This document shows positions 9,501-15,572 of a stretch of 16,870 bases of DNA, one piece after another. The notes below the pieces were generated by a model. That model had not been told where the DNA came from. It did no database searches and worked only from the letters and a program-made list of their open reading frames with translations. Position 1 is the stretch's first letter. Each line of letters starts with the position of its first letter. Made by a program: the position numbers and the translations under genes. This DNA comes from an uncultured Faecalibacterium sp. (GTDB lineage: Bacteria; Bacillota; Clostridia; Oscillospirales; Ruminococcaceae), in contig CAKSZM010000035.1 of the NCBI GenBank assembly GCA_934525735.1, positions 1 through 16,870 on the forward strand, given 5' to 3'.

Positions 9501-10140
9501 CCTGCGCGGCAAGATCCGCGCCCTCGGCAGCGTGAACGTCAGCGCCATTGAAGAGTATAAGGAAGTCAAAGCCCGGTACGACGAGATGACACGTCAGGTG
9601 ACCGACGTGGAAGAGAGCCGCAGCGAGTTGAGCCGCATGATCTCGAAGCTTTCGGCACAGATGAAGGAGATCTTTACCGACAGCTTCCGCGCCATCAACG
9701 AGAACTTCGGCCGTGTGTTCACCGAGCTGTTCGGCGGCGGCGAAGCCAGCCTTGTGCTGGAGGACGAGAGCGACGTGCTGGCCTGCGGAATCGGCATCCG
9801 GGTGGCGCCGCCGGGCAAAGTCATCAAGAATCTGGAAGCGCTTTCCGGCGGCGAACAGGCGCTGGTGGCCATCAGCATCTACTTTGCCATTCTGGCGGTC
9901 AACCCGGCGCCGTTCTGTATTCTGGACGAGATCGAAGCCGCGCTGGATGACGCCAACGTGGTGCGGTTTGCCCAGTACCTGCGCCGTGTGAGCGACAAGA
10001 CCCAGTTCATCGTCATCACCCACCGCCGCGGTACTATGGAAGCCGCCAACGTGCTGTACGGCGTCACCATGCAGGAGGACGGCGTATCCAAACTGCTCCG
10101 GCTGGATCTGGAACAGGTTGACGCGACGCTGATTTCCTGA
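6583..10140 (+). CDS. smc: Chromosome segregation protein SMC
   Basis: SMC is the ATPase core of the bacterial condensin, which with ScpA and ScpB extrudes loops and organises the chromosome. The 1185 residues are full length and uninterrupted. The N-terminal head has the Walker A GPNGSGKS (residues 31-38). Two long coiled-coil arms rich in Ala, Glu, Gln and Arg (about 165-500 and 675-1010) flank a hinge (about 506-670) that contains GGSFTGGS from 656. The C-terminal head has the ABC signature LSGGEQ (1087-1092) and the Walker B ILDEIEAALDD with Asp1115 and Glu1116. The ribosome site AAGGA (6571-6575) lies inside the end of rnc. The scpA and scpB genes are not in the window. Confidence 0.98.
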   Translation: MVFKELEIQGFKSFPDKVKIRFDAGVTGVVGPNGSGKSNLSDAVRWVLGETSSRQLRAAGKMEDVIFGGTRRRGAMGFAQVRLTLDNAAHTFDVDADEVTIGRKYYRSGESEYTINGQICRLKDVYELLLDTGIGRDGYSVIGQGRIAEIVAAKSSERREIFEEACGIAKYRYRKTEAERRLAAAGENLERLRDILGELESRVGPLEKESAKAQKFLGLSAEKKTLEVTLWTDGVHRAREAVRQQVRDYETAQADYERFDRETKAAEQEAEEIRMQAQQLTVAVERLNGDIRSITEQISGSDSRIAVLENDILRNEESAASLRQEIADGEQDSTEAEAALQRHRAVAKTMEAEGEKLAAQIDALNEEIAHLTDQSTASGARKDTLREELTALTAQRTEAQVAQAAAEAAEETARQRLPALEQSVQEETARRDETKQDLDDTVRYRRMLEENEKQLANVRSGLELKLKNRKAALDEADNAEQRLGRELDAARQRLSVLRELEKNMDGYQNSVKAVMRAAGARRLRGVIGPVSAILKVEPGCEVAVETALGGALQNIVVENEAAAKAAIALLRNDNAGRATFLPLDTVQPGVFRGRLSGTARLASSLVQADRRYDNIVSSLLGRIIVVDDINEASRVARDNGFRSKVVTMDGQVVNAGGSFTGGSVQRSAGLFTRKQEMEELRVKAAKLQKDCLAAQEKTDQCKEQADALQAELTATASEQITAANDKVRAEAEQKRLEAALQQLESSLTARRQEIDALQAALAESRGKAENAAAQQTELTGKIDRLTDELNRIAEGDDNFLAQQSELAQKLSAKRLEQVTRRKDAELAYSQIAALEQRAQDASARRASLEESLAALAARSENCRAEIAAIRQAKTDSQSEIAQKEQAIREATEQRLERQQAETAALARARTSADSREETGREMARLAERKAAAETEYDQTVAKLWDEYQLSVSQAEELCIEFESLTALRAQVADLRGKIRALGSVNVSAIEEYKEVKARYDEMTRQVTDVEESRSELSRMISKLSAQMKEIFTDSFRAINENFGRVFTELFGGGEASLVLEDESDVLACGIGIRVAPPGKVIKNLEALSGGEQALVAISIYFAILAVNPAPFCILDEIEAALDDANVVRFAQYLRRVSDKTQFIVITHRRGTMEAANVLYGVTMQEDGVSKLLRLDLEQVDATLIS

Positions 10141-10146
10141 TATATA
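10118..10146 (+). promoter_or_regulatory. Candidate promoter for ftsY, inside the 3' end of smc
   Basis: TTGACG (10118-10123) and TATATA (10141-10146) are separated by 17 bases, and TG at 10138-10139 gives an extended -10. The alternative register TATAAT (10143-10148) has a 19-base spacer. The element overlaps the last smc codons and stop. Transcription would start near 10153, about 20 bases before ftsY, just leaving room for its ribosome site. Confidence 0.65.
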
Positions 10147-10173
10147 ATAGAAGAAAAAACAAAGGAGGGCACT

Positions 10174-11124
10174 ATGGGGTTCTTCGGATTTGGCAAGAAA
10201 AACAAAGAAAAAGAACAGGAAAAGATGAAAACGGGTCTGGAAAAGACCCGTACCGGTTTCTGGGGCAACATCCTCAACACCCTGACCGGCAGTGTCATTG
10301 ATGATGATATGTATGATGAGCTGGAAGAGCAGCTCATCCTTGCTGACGTGGGCGGCGAAGTGGCCGTCCGTCTGGTGGACAAGCTGCGCGACCGGGTGCG
10401 CGACAAGGGACTCAAGACCGGCGAACAGGCGGCGGACGCTCTGCGCGATATCATTGCAGAGGAAATGACGCCGGACGCCGAGATGGATCTGAGCGGCAAG
10501 CCCGCCGTCATTCTGGTCATCGGCGTCAACGGCGTGGGCAAGACCACCAGCATCGCCAAGCTGGCTGATTACTACACCCGCGAGGGCAAAAAGGTCATGC
10601 TGGCAGCGGGCGACACCTTCCGCGCCGCAGCCAGTGAGCAGCTGGAGATTTGGGCAGACCGCGCCGGTGTGCCCATCGTGAGTGCGGGCGAGGGTGCCGA
10701 CCCGGCGGCGGTCATCTTCGATACGGTCAAGTCGGCCGCCGCCCGCGGCTATGACATGGTCATTGCCGACACGGCAGGCCGCCTGCACAACAAGGCGAAC
10801 CTGATGGCCGAGCTTTCCAAGATCAGCCGCAGCGTCAAAAAGGCCAGCCCCGAAGCCAGCCTGGAAACGCTGTTGGTGCTGGACGCCATCACCGGCCAGA
10901 ACGCCATCAGCCAGGCCAAGGAGTTCTGCAAGGCAGCGGACGCCACCGGCATCATCCTGACCAAGCTCGACGGCACCGCCAAGGGCGGCTGCGTCGTGGC
11001 GGTCAAGCAGCGTCTGGGCCTGCCGGTGCGCTTCATCGGCGTGGGCGAGGGCATCGACGACCTGCTGCCCTTCACCCCGGAGGGCTTTGTGGAAGAGCTT
11101 CTGCCCCGCGAGTGGAAGCACTGA
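10174..11124 (+). CDS. ftsY: Signal recognition particle receptor FtsY
   Basis: FtsY is the membrane-associated GTPase that receives the SRP-ribosome complex and delivers it to the Sec translocon. The 316 residues form an NG domain with only a short basic N-terminus ([11 protein letters not shown]), lacking the long acidic A domain of enterobacterial FtsY, as usual in Firmicutes. The G motifs are GVNGVGKTT (117-125), [16 protein letters not shown] (199-203) and TKLDG (263-267), and the protein ends in the expected [10 protein letters not shown] segment. AAAGGAGGG at 10161-10169 is a near-perfect ribosome site. The SRP partner gene ffh does not follow; rdgB does, 13 bases later. Confidence 0.97.
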   Translation: MGFFGFGKKNKEKEQEKMKTGLEKTRTGFWGNILNTLTGSVIDDDMYDELEEQLILADVGGEVAVRLVDKLRDRVRDKGLKTGEQAADALRDIIAEEMTPDAEMDLSGKPAVILVIGVNGVGKTTSIAKLADYYTREGKKVMLAAGDTFRAAASEQLEIWADRAGVPIVSAGEGADPAAVIFDTVKSAAARGYDMVIADTAGRLHNKANLMAELSKISRSVKKASPEASLETLLVLDAITGQNAISQAKEFCKAADATGIILTKLDGTAKGGCVVAVKQRLGLPVRFIGVGEGIDDLLPFTPEGFVEELLPREWKH

Positions 11125-11137
11125 GGAGGGTGTACAC

Positions 11138-11770
11138 ATGAAGATCTGTGCAGCCACCGGCAACGCCGGAAAGCTCCGCGAGCTGCGCCGCATTCTGGAA
11201 GCGCAGGGCCACGAAGTCGTGAGCCAGAAGGAGCTGGGCATTACCATCGAGCCGGACGAGACCGGCACCACCTTTGCCGAGAACGCCCTCATCAAGGCCG
11301 AGACCATCTGCAGGGCCAGCGGCCTGCCCACCATCGCTGATGACTCCGGCCTGTGCGTGGATGCGCTGGACGGCGCGCCCGGTGTTTACAGCGCCCGCTA
11401 CTGCGGCCATCACGGCGATGACGAATCCAACAACGACAAACTGCTGGACGCCATGAAGGAGGTCCCTGAGGAAAAGCGCGGGGCAAAGTTTGTCTCTGCC
11501 GTGTGCTTCATTCTACCGGACGGCCGGCACCTGACCTGCATGGGCGAGTGCCCGGGCAGCATCGCCTTTGAGCGGCTGAACGGCGACTATGGCTTCGGCT
11601 ACGACCCGCTGTTCATCCCGGCAGACTGCGGTGTGGGCAAAACGGGCAAGCGCCCAAACACCGAGCACCGCAGCTACGCCCAGCTGACCCCCGACGAAAA
11701 GGACGCCATCAGCCACCGCGGCAACGCGCTGGCGGAGCTGGAAAAAGAATTACCTGATTTTCTGAGATAA
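11138..11770 (+). CDS. rdgB: dITP/XTP pyrophosphatase (RdgB/HAM1 family)
   Basis: This enzyme hydrolyses non-canonical purine nucleoside triphosphates (ITP, dITP, XTP) to monophosphates, keeping deaminated bases out of DNA and RNA. The family motifs are ATGNAGK (residues 6-12), TTFAENALIKA, ADDSGL (with Asp68 and Asp69), GVYSARY, FGYDPLF (153-159) and the C-terminal SHRGNAL. The ATG at 11138 is chosen because AGGAGG at 11124-11129 lies 8 bases upstream and the protein then starts with the family's usual MKICAATGN. An in-frame extension to 11087 would run into ftsY and adds nothing conserved. The 210 residues are a usual length. It shares a likely transcript with ftsY. Confidence 0.96.
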   Translation: MKICAATGNAGKLRELRRILEAQGHEVVSQKELGITIEPDETGTTFAENALIKAETICRASGLPTIADDSGLCVDALDGAPGVYSARYCGHHGDDESNNDKLLDAMKEVPEEKRGAKFVSAVCFILPDGRHLTCMGECPGSIAFERLNGDYGFGYDPLFIPADCGVGKTGKRPNTEHRSYAQLTPDEKDAISHRGNALAELEKELPDFLR

Positions 11771-11921
11771 AGGGATAGTGGCAGGCCATCCGGTAGCTTT
11801 CTCTTCGGACACGGTTCGGGCCATTCCATCGCCCGCCCTATTGCCGCTTTGCGGCAACAGGGTCCCACCCCAGCGGACGGTCCTCAGAGAAACTCCCGGC
11901 CGTCCTGCCGGAAAGTCCCTT
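11769..11921 (+). repeat. About 150-base imperfect palindrome after rdgB (MITE-like or structured RNA)
   Basis: Nested complementary blocks run from the rdgB stop inwards: AAGGGA (11770-11775) with TCCCTT (11916-11921), GGCAGG (11780-11785) with CCTGCC (11904-11909), CCGG (11790-11793) with CCGG (11896-11899), TTTCTCT (11798-11804) with AGAGAAA (11886-11892) and GGAC (11807-11810) with GTCC (11880-11883). The tip is CCCT (11836-11839) with AGGG (11859-11862) around TTGCCGC-TTT-GCGGCAA (11841-11857). A side hairpin, CGGGC with GCCCG, sits at 11817-11835. No coding sequence is evident and no T-run follows. Such elements are typical of dispersed palindromic repeats in Oscillospiraceae-type genomes, but copy number cannot be seen from one window. 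No clear target-site duplication was found. Confidence 0.55.
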
Positions 11922-11931
11922 CTGTGAAAAT

Positions 11932-11965
11932 GCGTTTGGAGCGGCCCGCAGGCCGCGACAAACGC
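11932..11965 (+). other. GC-rich hairpin with tandem G-A mismatches, yhbY leader
   Basis: GCGTTTG (11932-11938) pairs with CAAACGC (11959-11965), and GCGGCC (11941-11946) pairs with GGCCGC (11951-11956) around a CGCA loop. GA faces GA in between, which in RNA can form stacked sheared G-A pairs. The downstream bases are A-rich rather than T-rich, so this is not a plus-strand terminator. It may be an RNA element, part of a larger repeat, or a DNA palindrome. Confidence 0.55.
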
Positions 11966-11983
11966 CATATAAAAAATAAAATT

Positions 11984-12019
11984 TCCGCTAAAGATAGCCA
12001 GAGCGAAAGCGGAGGCTAT
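11984..12019 (+). other. Overlapping competing stems upstream of yhbY
   Basis: TCCGCT (11984-11989) can pair with AGCGGA (12008-12013), and ATAGCC (11994-11999) can pair with GGCTAT (12014-12019). The pairings cross, so both cannot form as simple hairpins. A pseudoknot is unlikely because no linker separates the two 3' halves. A short GC-GAAA-GC hairpin (12003-12010) lies within. The region is 20-70 bases before the yhbY ribosome site. Function is unknown, and short stems such as these can occur by chance. Confidence 0.35.
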
Positions 12020-12040
12020 TATAAATTGTTTTCAAAAATC

Positions 12041-12050
12041 AAAGGAGAAA
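12041..12050 (+). promoter_or_regulatory. Ribosome binding site deciding the yhbY start
   Basis: AAAGGAGAAA lies 5-14 bases before the ATG at 12056. The reading frame stays open upstream to 11849, but that stretch is the palindromic region and is not protein-like, so the ATG at 12056 is the start. Confidence 0.8.
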
Positions 12051-12055
12051 CAATT

Positions 12056-12352
12056 ATGCTGACAAGCAAACAGCGCGCCATTCTGCGCGGCAAGGCCAAC
12101 ACCATGGACCCCGTTTATATCGTGGGCAAGGGTGAGATCGACGAGACCATGATCCAGGGCGTGAAGGACTGCCTCGACGCCCGTGAGCTCATCAAGCTCA
12201 AGGTGCTGGAGAGCAGCATGTACAATGCCCGTGAGGCTTCGGTCAAGCTGGCCGAGGCCACCGGCGCCGACTGCGTGCAGGTGATCGGCTCCAAGTTCGT
12301 GCTCTACCTGCAGAAGAAAAAGGACAGCGCCTACGCCGACCTGCTGAAGTAA
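12056..12352 (+). CDS. yhbY: YhbY/YqeI family RNA-binding protein (CRM domain)
   Basis: A 98-residue single CRM-domain protein. Members bind pre-50S ribosomal particles and are thought to help ribosome assembly. It begins MLTSKQRAILRGKA and carries the VGKGEI segment, the family's GxxG-type RNA-contact loop, then the LKVLE strand and the C-terminal VLYLQKKK. Length and pattern match the family. In Bacillus the ortholog yqeI is followed by nadD, yqeK and rsfS; the same order holds here apart from an LCP gene inserted before rsfS. Its own promoter was not identified. The long structured leader before it may matter for its expression. Confidence 0.93.
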   Translation: MLTSKQRAILRGKANTMDPVYIVGKGEIDETMIQGVKDCLDARELIKLKVLESSMYNAREASVKLAEATGADCVQVIGSKFVLYLQKKKDSAYADLLK

Positions 12353-12353
12353 G

Positions 12354-12992
12354 ATGAAAATCCTGCTCTACGGAGGCACCTTTGACCCGCCCCATAACGG
12401 CCACCTGAACAACCTGCGCGCTGCCGCCGCCCGCGTCCGCCCGGACAGGGTGGTGGTGATGCCGGCCGGGCTTTCACCCTTCAAACAGCGCACCTCGGCA
12501 CCGGGGGCGCTGCGGCTGGAAATGTGCGGCTGCTTCCGCGCGCTGGCAGACAGCCCGGACATCCCGCAGCTGGAAGTCAGCGGCTGGGAGATCGCACAGG
12601 CCGAAGCGGGAAAGCGCAATTACACCGTGCTCACGGTGGAAAAGCTGGCGCAGGAGAACCCCGGCGCGCAGCTGTACCTTGCCATCGGCAGCGACATGCT
12701 GCTGAGCTTTGACGGCTGGCACCGCTGGCAGGACATCCTGCGGCTGGCGCACCTTGTTGTTACCAGCCGCAATGTGGGCGATGACCCGGAGCTGCACGCC
12801 ATGGCCCGGCAGCTGGACCCCACCGGGGCGCGCATCCTGTTTGCGCCGGTGCAGGCCCTGCCCATGGCCAGCAGCGCGCTGCGCGCCCGGCTGGCCGCCG
12901 GCGAAGGCTGCGAAGCCGAACTGCCGGAACCGGTGCGGGCGGTGATCCGCCGGGAAAAACTCTACCAGAAAAAGGAAGGTTCAGGCAAATGA
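12354..12992 (+). CDS. nadD: Nicotinate-nucleotide adenylyltransferase
   Basis: NadD joins ATP and nicotinate mononucleotide to make deamido-NAD, a late step of NAD synthesis in the cytoplasm. The 212 residues are a normal length. The nucleotidyltransferase signature GGTFDPPHNGH lies at residues 7-17 with the HxGH histidines 14 and 17. IGSDMLLSFDGWHRW and LVVTSR follow, and PMASSALR (170-177) is the family's ISSTxIR-type second ATP-binding motif. It starts one base after the yhbY stop with no strong ribosome site, which suggests translational coupling. Its stop overlaps the yqeK ATG. Confidence 0.96.
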   Translation: MKILLYGGTFDPPHNGHLNNLRAAAARVRPDRVVVMPAGLSPFKQRTSAPGALRLEMCGCFRALADSPDIPQLEVSGWEIAQAEAGKRNYTVLTVEKLAQENPGAQLYLAIGSDMLLSFDGWHRWQDILRLAHLVVTSRNVGDDPELHAMARQLDPTGARILFAPVQALPMASSALRARLAAGEGCEAELPEPVRAVIRREKLYQKKEGSGK

Positions 12993-13567
12993 ATCTCAAA
13001 CAGGCAAAGGATCTTGTGCGCAGTCGCCTGAGCGACAAGCGCTACGAGCATACTTTGAACGTAAAAAAAATGGCCGTCAAACTGGCAAAAATTTACGGCG
13101 AGGACGAGGAAAGGGCAGCCCTGGCAGCCCTGCTGCACGACTCGGCCAAGGAGATCAGCAAGGACGAGATGCGTGAGCTGATGCGCCAGTATCCCCAGTA
13201 TGCCGATGGCGGCGAGGAGCGCCCGGCCCCGGTGTGGCACGGCGTGTGCGCCGCCATTCTGGCCCGCACCCAGTGGGGCGTGACCGACGAAGCTGTGCTC
13301 AGCGCCATTGCCTGCCACACGGCGGGCAAGCCCGGCATGACGCGGCTGGACAAGATCCTGTATCTGGCCGATATGACCAGCGCCGAGCGCGACTGGCCGG
13401 GCGTGAACAAGCTGCGCAAGCTGGAAAAGAAGGATCTGAACGCCGCCATGCTGGCTGCACTGAAGCAGAACGACGATTTTGTGCTCTCGCAGGGCAAGCC
13501 GCTGGACCCCATGTCCAAAGCCGCTTACGAGGATATCCTGGCCCGCAGCGGGAAAACTGAAGGGTGA
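12989..13567 (+). CDS. yqeK: HD-domain diadenosine tetraphosphate hydrolase YqeK
   Basis: YqeK proteins are HD-domain hydrolases that split Ap4A symmetrically into two ADP, thereby lowering a stress-linked dinucleotide. The metal-binding residues can be read: His21 (YEHTLNV), His50-Asp51 (LLHDSAKE), His110 (ACHTAG) and Asp128 (LYLADMTSAER). The 192 residues are the usual length. The ATG overlaps the nadD stop as ATGA, with AAGGAAGG at 12972-12979 as ribosome site inside nadD. nadD-yqeK pairing is conserved in Firmicutes. The assignment of activity rests on the characterised family, not on anything unique here. Confidence 0.94.
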   Translation: MNLKQAKDLVRSRLSDKRYEHTLNVKKMAVKLAKIYGEDEERAALAALLHDSAKEISKDEMRELMRQYPQYADGGEERPAPVWHGVCAAILARTQWGVTDEAVLSAIACHTAGKPGMTRLDKILYLADMTSAERDWPGVNKLRKLEKKDLNAAMLAALKQNDDFVLSQGKPLDPMSKAAYEDILARSGKTEG

Positions 13568-13571
13568 CAGC

Positions 13572-13595
13572 CTGCATTCCGGGGCCGGGATGCAG
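13572..13595 (+). other. Strong hairpin just after yqeK, without a T-run
   Basis: CTGCATTCCG pairs with CGGGATGCAG through 10 pairs, one of them G-U, around a four-base loop. It begins 4 bases after the yqeK stop and is followed by AAAACGG, so it lacks the T-run of an intrinsic terminator. It may protect or end the yhbY-nadD-yqeK transcript, as it sits directly before the LCP promoter. Confidence 0.5.
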
Positions 13596-13603
13596 AAAAC
13601 GGA

Positions 13604-13632
13604 TTGCAGATTCTGTCGGATAATGTTATACT
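13604..13632 (+). promoter_or_regulatory. Promoter for the LCP gene
   Basis: TTGCAG (13604-13609) and TATACT (13627-13632) are spaced by exactly 17 bases, and TG at 13624-13625 gives an extended -10. This is the best promoter match in the window. The predicted start near 13640 leaves a leader of about 60 bases before the LCP gene. Confidence 0.75.
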
Positions 13633-13639
13633 AAAAGCT

Positions 13640-13693
13640 ATGACAGGTGCGGCAGAAAATGCTTTTGCAGCACCGCGAAACTCTGGAGGATAA
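13640..13693 (+). CDS. Possible 17-codon leader ORF before the LCP gene (speculative)
   Basis: An ATG at 13640, close to the predicted transcription start, opens 17 codons (MTGAAENAFAAPRNSGG) ending in TAA at 13691-13693. The last two sense codons are the GGAGGA that serves the LCP gene. It has no ribosome site of its own, so it would need leaderless initiation, and it may be chance. The same bases can form a hairpin, GGTGC (13646-13650) with GCACC (13670-13674). Confidence 0.15.
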   Translation: MTGAAENAFAAPRNSGG

Positions 13694-13701
13694 AAAACAG
13701 C

Positions 13702-15078
13702 ATGAGCCAGACGCCACGCCATATCAATACAGACCGCTCGCTGAAACGCCCGGATCAGGCCGCAAGCGCCCCGCGCCGGGCGGCATCTGCCGGCCAGAAC
13801 ACGCCTTCCCGCTCCGGCAGCACCGGCGGCTCCCGCGGCGAACCGCCCCGCCGCAGCGGGGGAGCCGAGCCGCCCCGCCGCCGCAGAAAGAAAAAGAAGA
13901 CCCCCCTCTGGCTGCCCTTTGCGATCGTGATGGCAGTCATCGCAGTGGTGTCCGGTGTCGTGGTGTCCGGTGTCGGCCTTGTGAACAAGGTGGAGGACAG
14001 CATCCGCCCGGACGACAGCACCCCCACCATCGAGGAAGAGGTCAAGACAGCCGAGGAATACAAGGGCGATGTGGTGAACATTCTGGTCTGCGGCATCGAC
14101 TATGAAGAGGGCCGCAATTATTCCAACGACCCCACTTCCAATGACGGCATGACCGACATGATCCTGTACGTGCAGTTCGACATCAAGAACGGTGCACTGC
14201 GGATGCTGCAGATCCCCCGCAACAGCCTTGTCACCACCAAGAACAAAAAGGTGACCCTCTCCAACGGCAAGACCTATGCCGCCACCAACTACCAGATCAA
14301 CTCGGTGGCGCTGTCCAACGGCGGCAGCATCGCCGCTCTGGCCGATGTCATCTACGATCAGTTCCGGCTGCCCATTGATTACTATGTGACGGTGGACATG
14401 CAGGCACTGGTGGATATGGTGGATAACTTTGGCGGCATCGAGGTGTATATCCCCCACGATATGTCCTACGGCGGCAGCAAGCTGCTCAAGGGCTACCGCA
14501 ATCTGGACGGTGCTTCGGCCGAGTTCTTTGTGCGCTGCCGCCACGGCGACGGCTACGCCAACTCCGACATCGACCGCCTGAACATGCAGCGCTATTTCTA
14601 CGCCGGCCTGTTCAAGCGTGCCCGCGCCATGGGTGTCACCGATATCCTGAACCAGCTGCCGCTGGTGTTCAAGAACTATATCAAGACGGATATGGACATT
14701 ACCACCATTGCAAAACTGGTGGTGTCCTTCCTGAAGATCGACAGCTCCAACATCATTCTGGCGCAGACGCCGGTGTTCATGGGCGTGCCCAATGTGGGCA
14801 AGACCGACACCTTTGCCGGCTACTCCTGCGTGGTGCCGGACGCCGGTTCCATTGCGAACCTGCTCAACCAGTATTTCTGCACCTACACCGGCCCCATCGA
14901 TGTGAGCGAGATGCATCTCGTCACCGATGAGTGGCCCCACGGCAGTGCATCCACCGATGCCAACGTGCAGTATATGGGCCGCATCGACAAGGAATCCGAC
15001 GATGCCATTCTGGAAGGCAACACCGACCTTTCCGGCGCTGTGACCACCGACGGTCTGGCAGCCGGTTCCGCAAACTGA
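13702..15078 (+). CDS. LytR-CpsA-Psr (LCP) family cell-wall glycopolymer ligase
   Basis: LCP proteins are membrane-anchored enzymes that move teichoic acid or other wall polymers from a lipid carrier onto peptidoglycan outside the cell. The 458 residues comprise a cytoplasmic, disordered, very basic region rich in Pro, Arg and Ser (1-66, ending RRRRKKKK), one membrane helix (about 69-94) and an extracellular LCP domain. The domain shows TDMILYVQFD (Asp152), IPRNSLV (Arg173), RCRHGDGYANSDIDRLNMQR (278-297, with Arg280, Asp283, Asp291, Arg292 and Arg297) and NYIKTDMD. The position before Thr151 is Met150, where the family often has Arg. GGAGGA at 13685-13690 is 11 bases from the ATG. It has its own promoter. 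The polymer it attaches cannot be told from sequence. Confidence 0.92.
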   Translation: MSQTPRHINTDRSLKRPDQAASAPRRAASAGQNTPSRSGSTGGSRGEPPRRSGGAEPPRRRRKKKKTPLWLPFAIVMAVIAVVSGVVVSGVGLVNKVEDSIRPDDSTPTIEEEVKTAEEYKGDVVNILVCGIDYEEGRNYSNDPTSNDGMTDMILYVQFDIKNGALRMLQIPRNSLVTTKNKKVTLSNGKTYAATNYQINSVALSNGGSIAALADVIYDQFRLPIDYYVTVDMQALVDMVDNFGGIEVYIPHDMSYGGSKLLKGYRNLDGASAEFFVRCRHGDGYANSDIDRLNMQRYFYAGLFKRARAMGVTDILNQLPLVFKNYIKTDMDITTIAKLVVSFLKIDSSNIILAQTPVFMGVPNVGKTDTFAGYSCVVPDAGSIANLLNQYFCTYTGPIDVSEMHLVTDEWPHGSASTDANVQYMGRIDKESDDAILEGNTDLSGAVTTDGLAAGSAN

Positions 15079-15103
15079 CCCCTTTGAAAGAAAGGAAAAA
15101 CAT

Positions 15104-15487
15104 ATGGAGAATTTCAACGACAGCAAGGCCCTTGCTATTGAGATCGCAAAGATCCTGGACAAGAAAAAGGCCCATGATGTAAAGGTGCTGAAGGTGGAGA
15201 GCCTGACCGTTCTCACCGATTACTTTGTCATCGCGTCCGGCACTTCCACCACGCAGGTGGCGGCTCTGGCCGACGAGGTGGAGTACGAACTTTCCCAGAA
15301 GGGTCTGGAGCCTTACAACACCGAGGGCTACGACTCCAAGAACTGGGTGCTGCTGGATTATTCCAACGTCATCGTGCACGTGTTCGTGCCCAACACCCGC
15401 ACCTACTACGACCTCGAGCACCTGTGGGCGGACGGCGAACCCATCGATATCTCCGAGTACCTGACCCCCGACAGCACGGTCGAGTAA
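15104..15487 (+). CDS. rsfS: Ribosome silencing factor RsfS
   Basis: RsfS binds ribosomal protein uL14 on the large subunit and blocks joining to the small subunit, lowering translation during starvation. The 127 residues match the family, with [22 protein letters not shown] (shown here as its parts DVKVL and [12 protein letters not shown]), then the [21 protein letters not shown] strand region and [10 protein letters not shown] near the end. AAAGGAAAA at 15091-15099 precedes the ATG. It follows the LCP gene by 25 bases and probably shares its transcript. In Bacillus it lies directly after yqeK, so the LCP gene interrupts that pair here. Confidence 0.95.
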   Translation: MENFNDSKALAIEIAKILDKKKAHDVKVLKVESLTVLTDYFVIASGTSTTQVAALADEVEYELSQKGLEPYNTEGYDSKNWVLLDYSNVIVHVFVPNTRTYYDLEHLWADGEPIDISEYLTPDSTVE

Positions 15488-15495
15488 AAATGTGA

Positions 15496-15513
15496 TTAAG
15501 GCCGATGCCTTAA
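15496..15513 (+). other. Short hairpin between rsfS and leuS
   Basis: TTAAGGC (15496-15502) and GCCTTAA (15507-15513) are perfectly complementary around a CGAT loop. A weak A/T-rich stretch follows rather than a T-run, so it is at best a poor terminator. The whole 85-base gap is too short for a T-box riboswitch, and no clear promoter was seen in it. Confidence 0.4.
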
Positions 15514-15572
15514 AGCATAAATCATTCCAATCGCGGTATTTGCAAAAGAAAAGTCTGGAGCTGATTACAAAC

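Noticed and set aside
11087..11137. Longer N-terminus of rdgB beginning within ftsY
   Set aside because: The extension overlaps ftsY, is not family-like, and the ATG at 11138 has a strong ribosome site.
11841..11857. Intrinsic terminator at the TTGCCGC-TTT-GCGGCAA hairpin
   Set aside because: No T-run follows on either strand, and the hairpin is the tip of the larger palindrome.
11849..12055. Open frame upstream of yhbY, giving a 167-residue protein
   Set aside because: This part is palindromic and non-coding in character; YhbY homologs start at the MLTSKQR position, which has its own ribosome site.
13647..14105. 152-codon plus-strand ORF overlapping the LCP start
   Set aside because: It is out of frame with the LCP gene, and the sequence is low-complexity Arg/Pro/His-rich with no motif.
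15488..15572. T-box leucine riboswitch before leuS
   Set aside because: The gap is only 85 bases, lacks the T-box sequence and antiterminator layout, and holds just one small hairpin.
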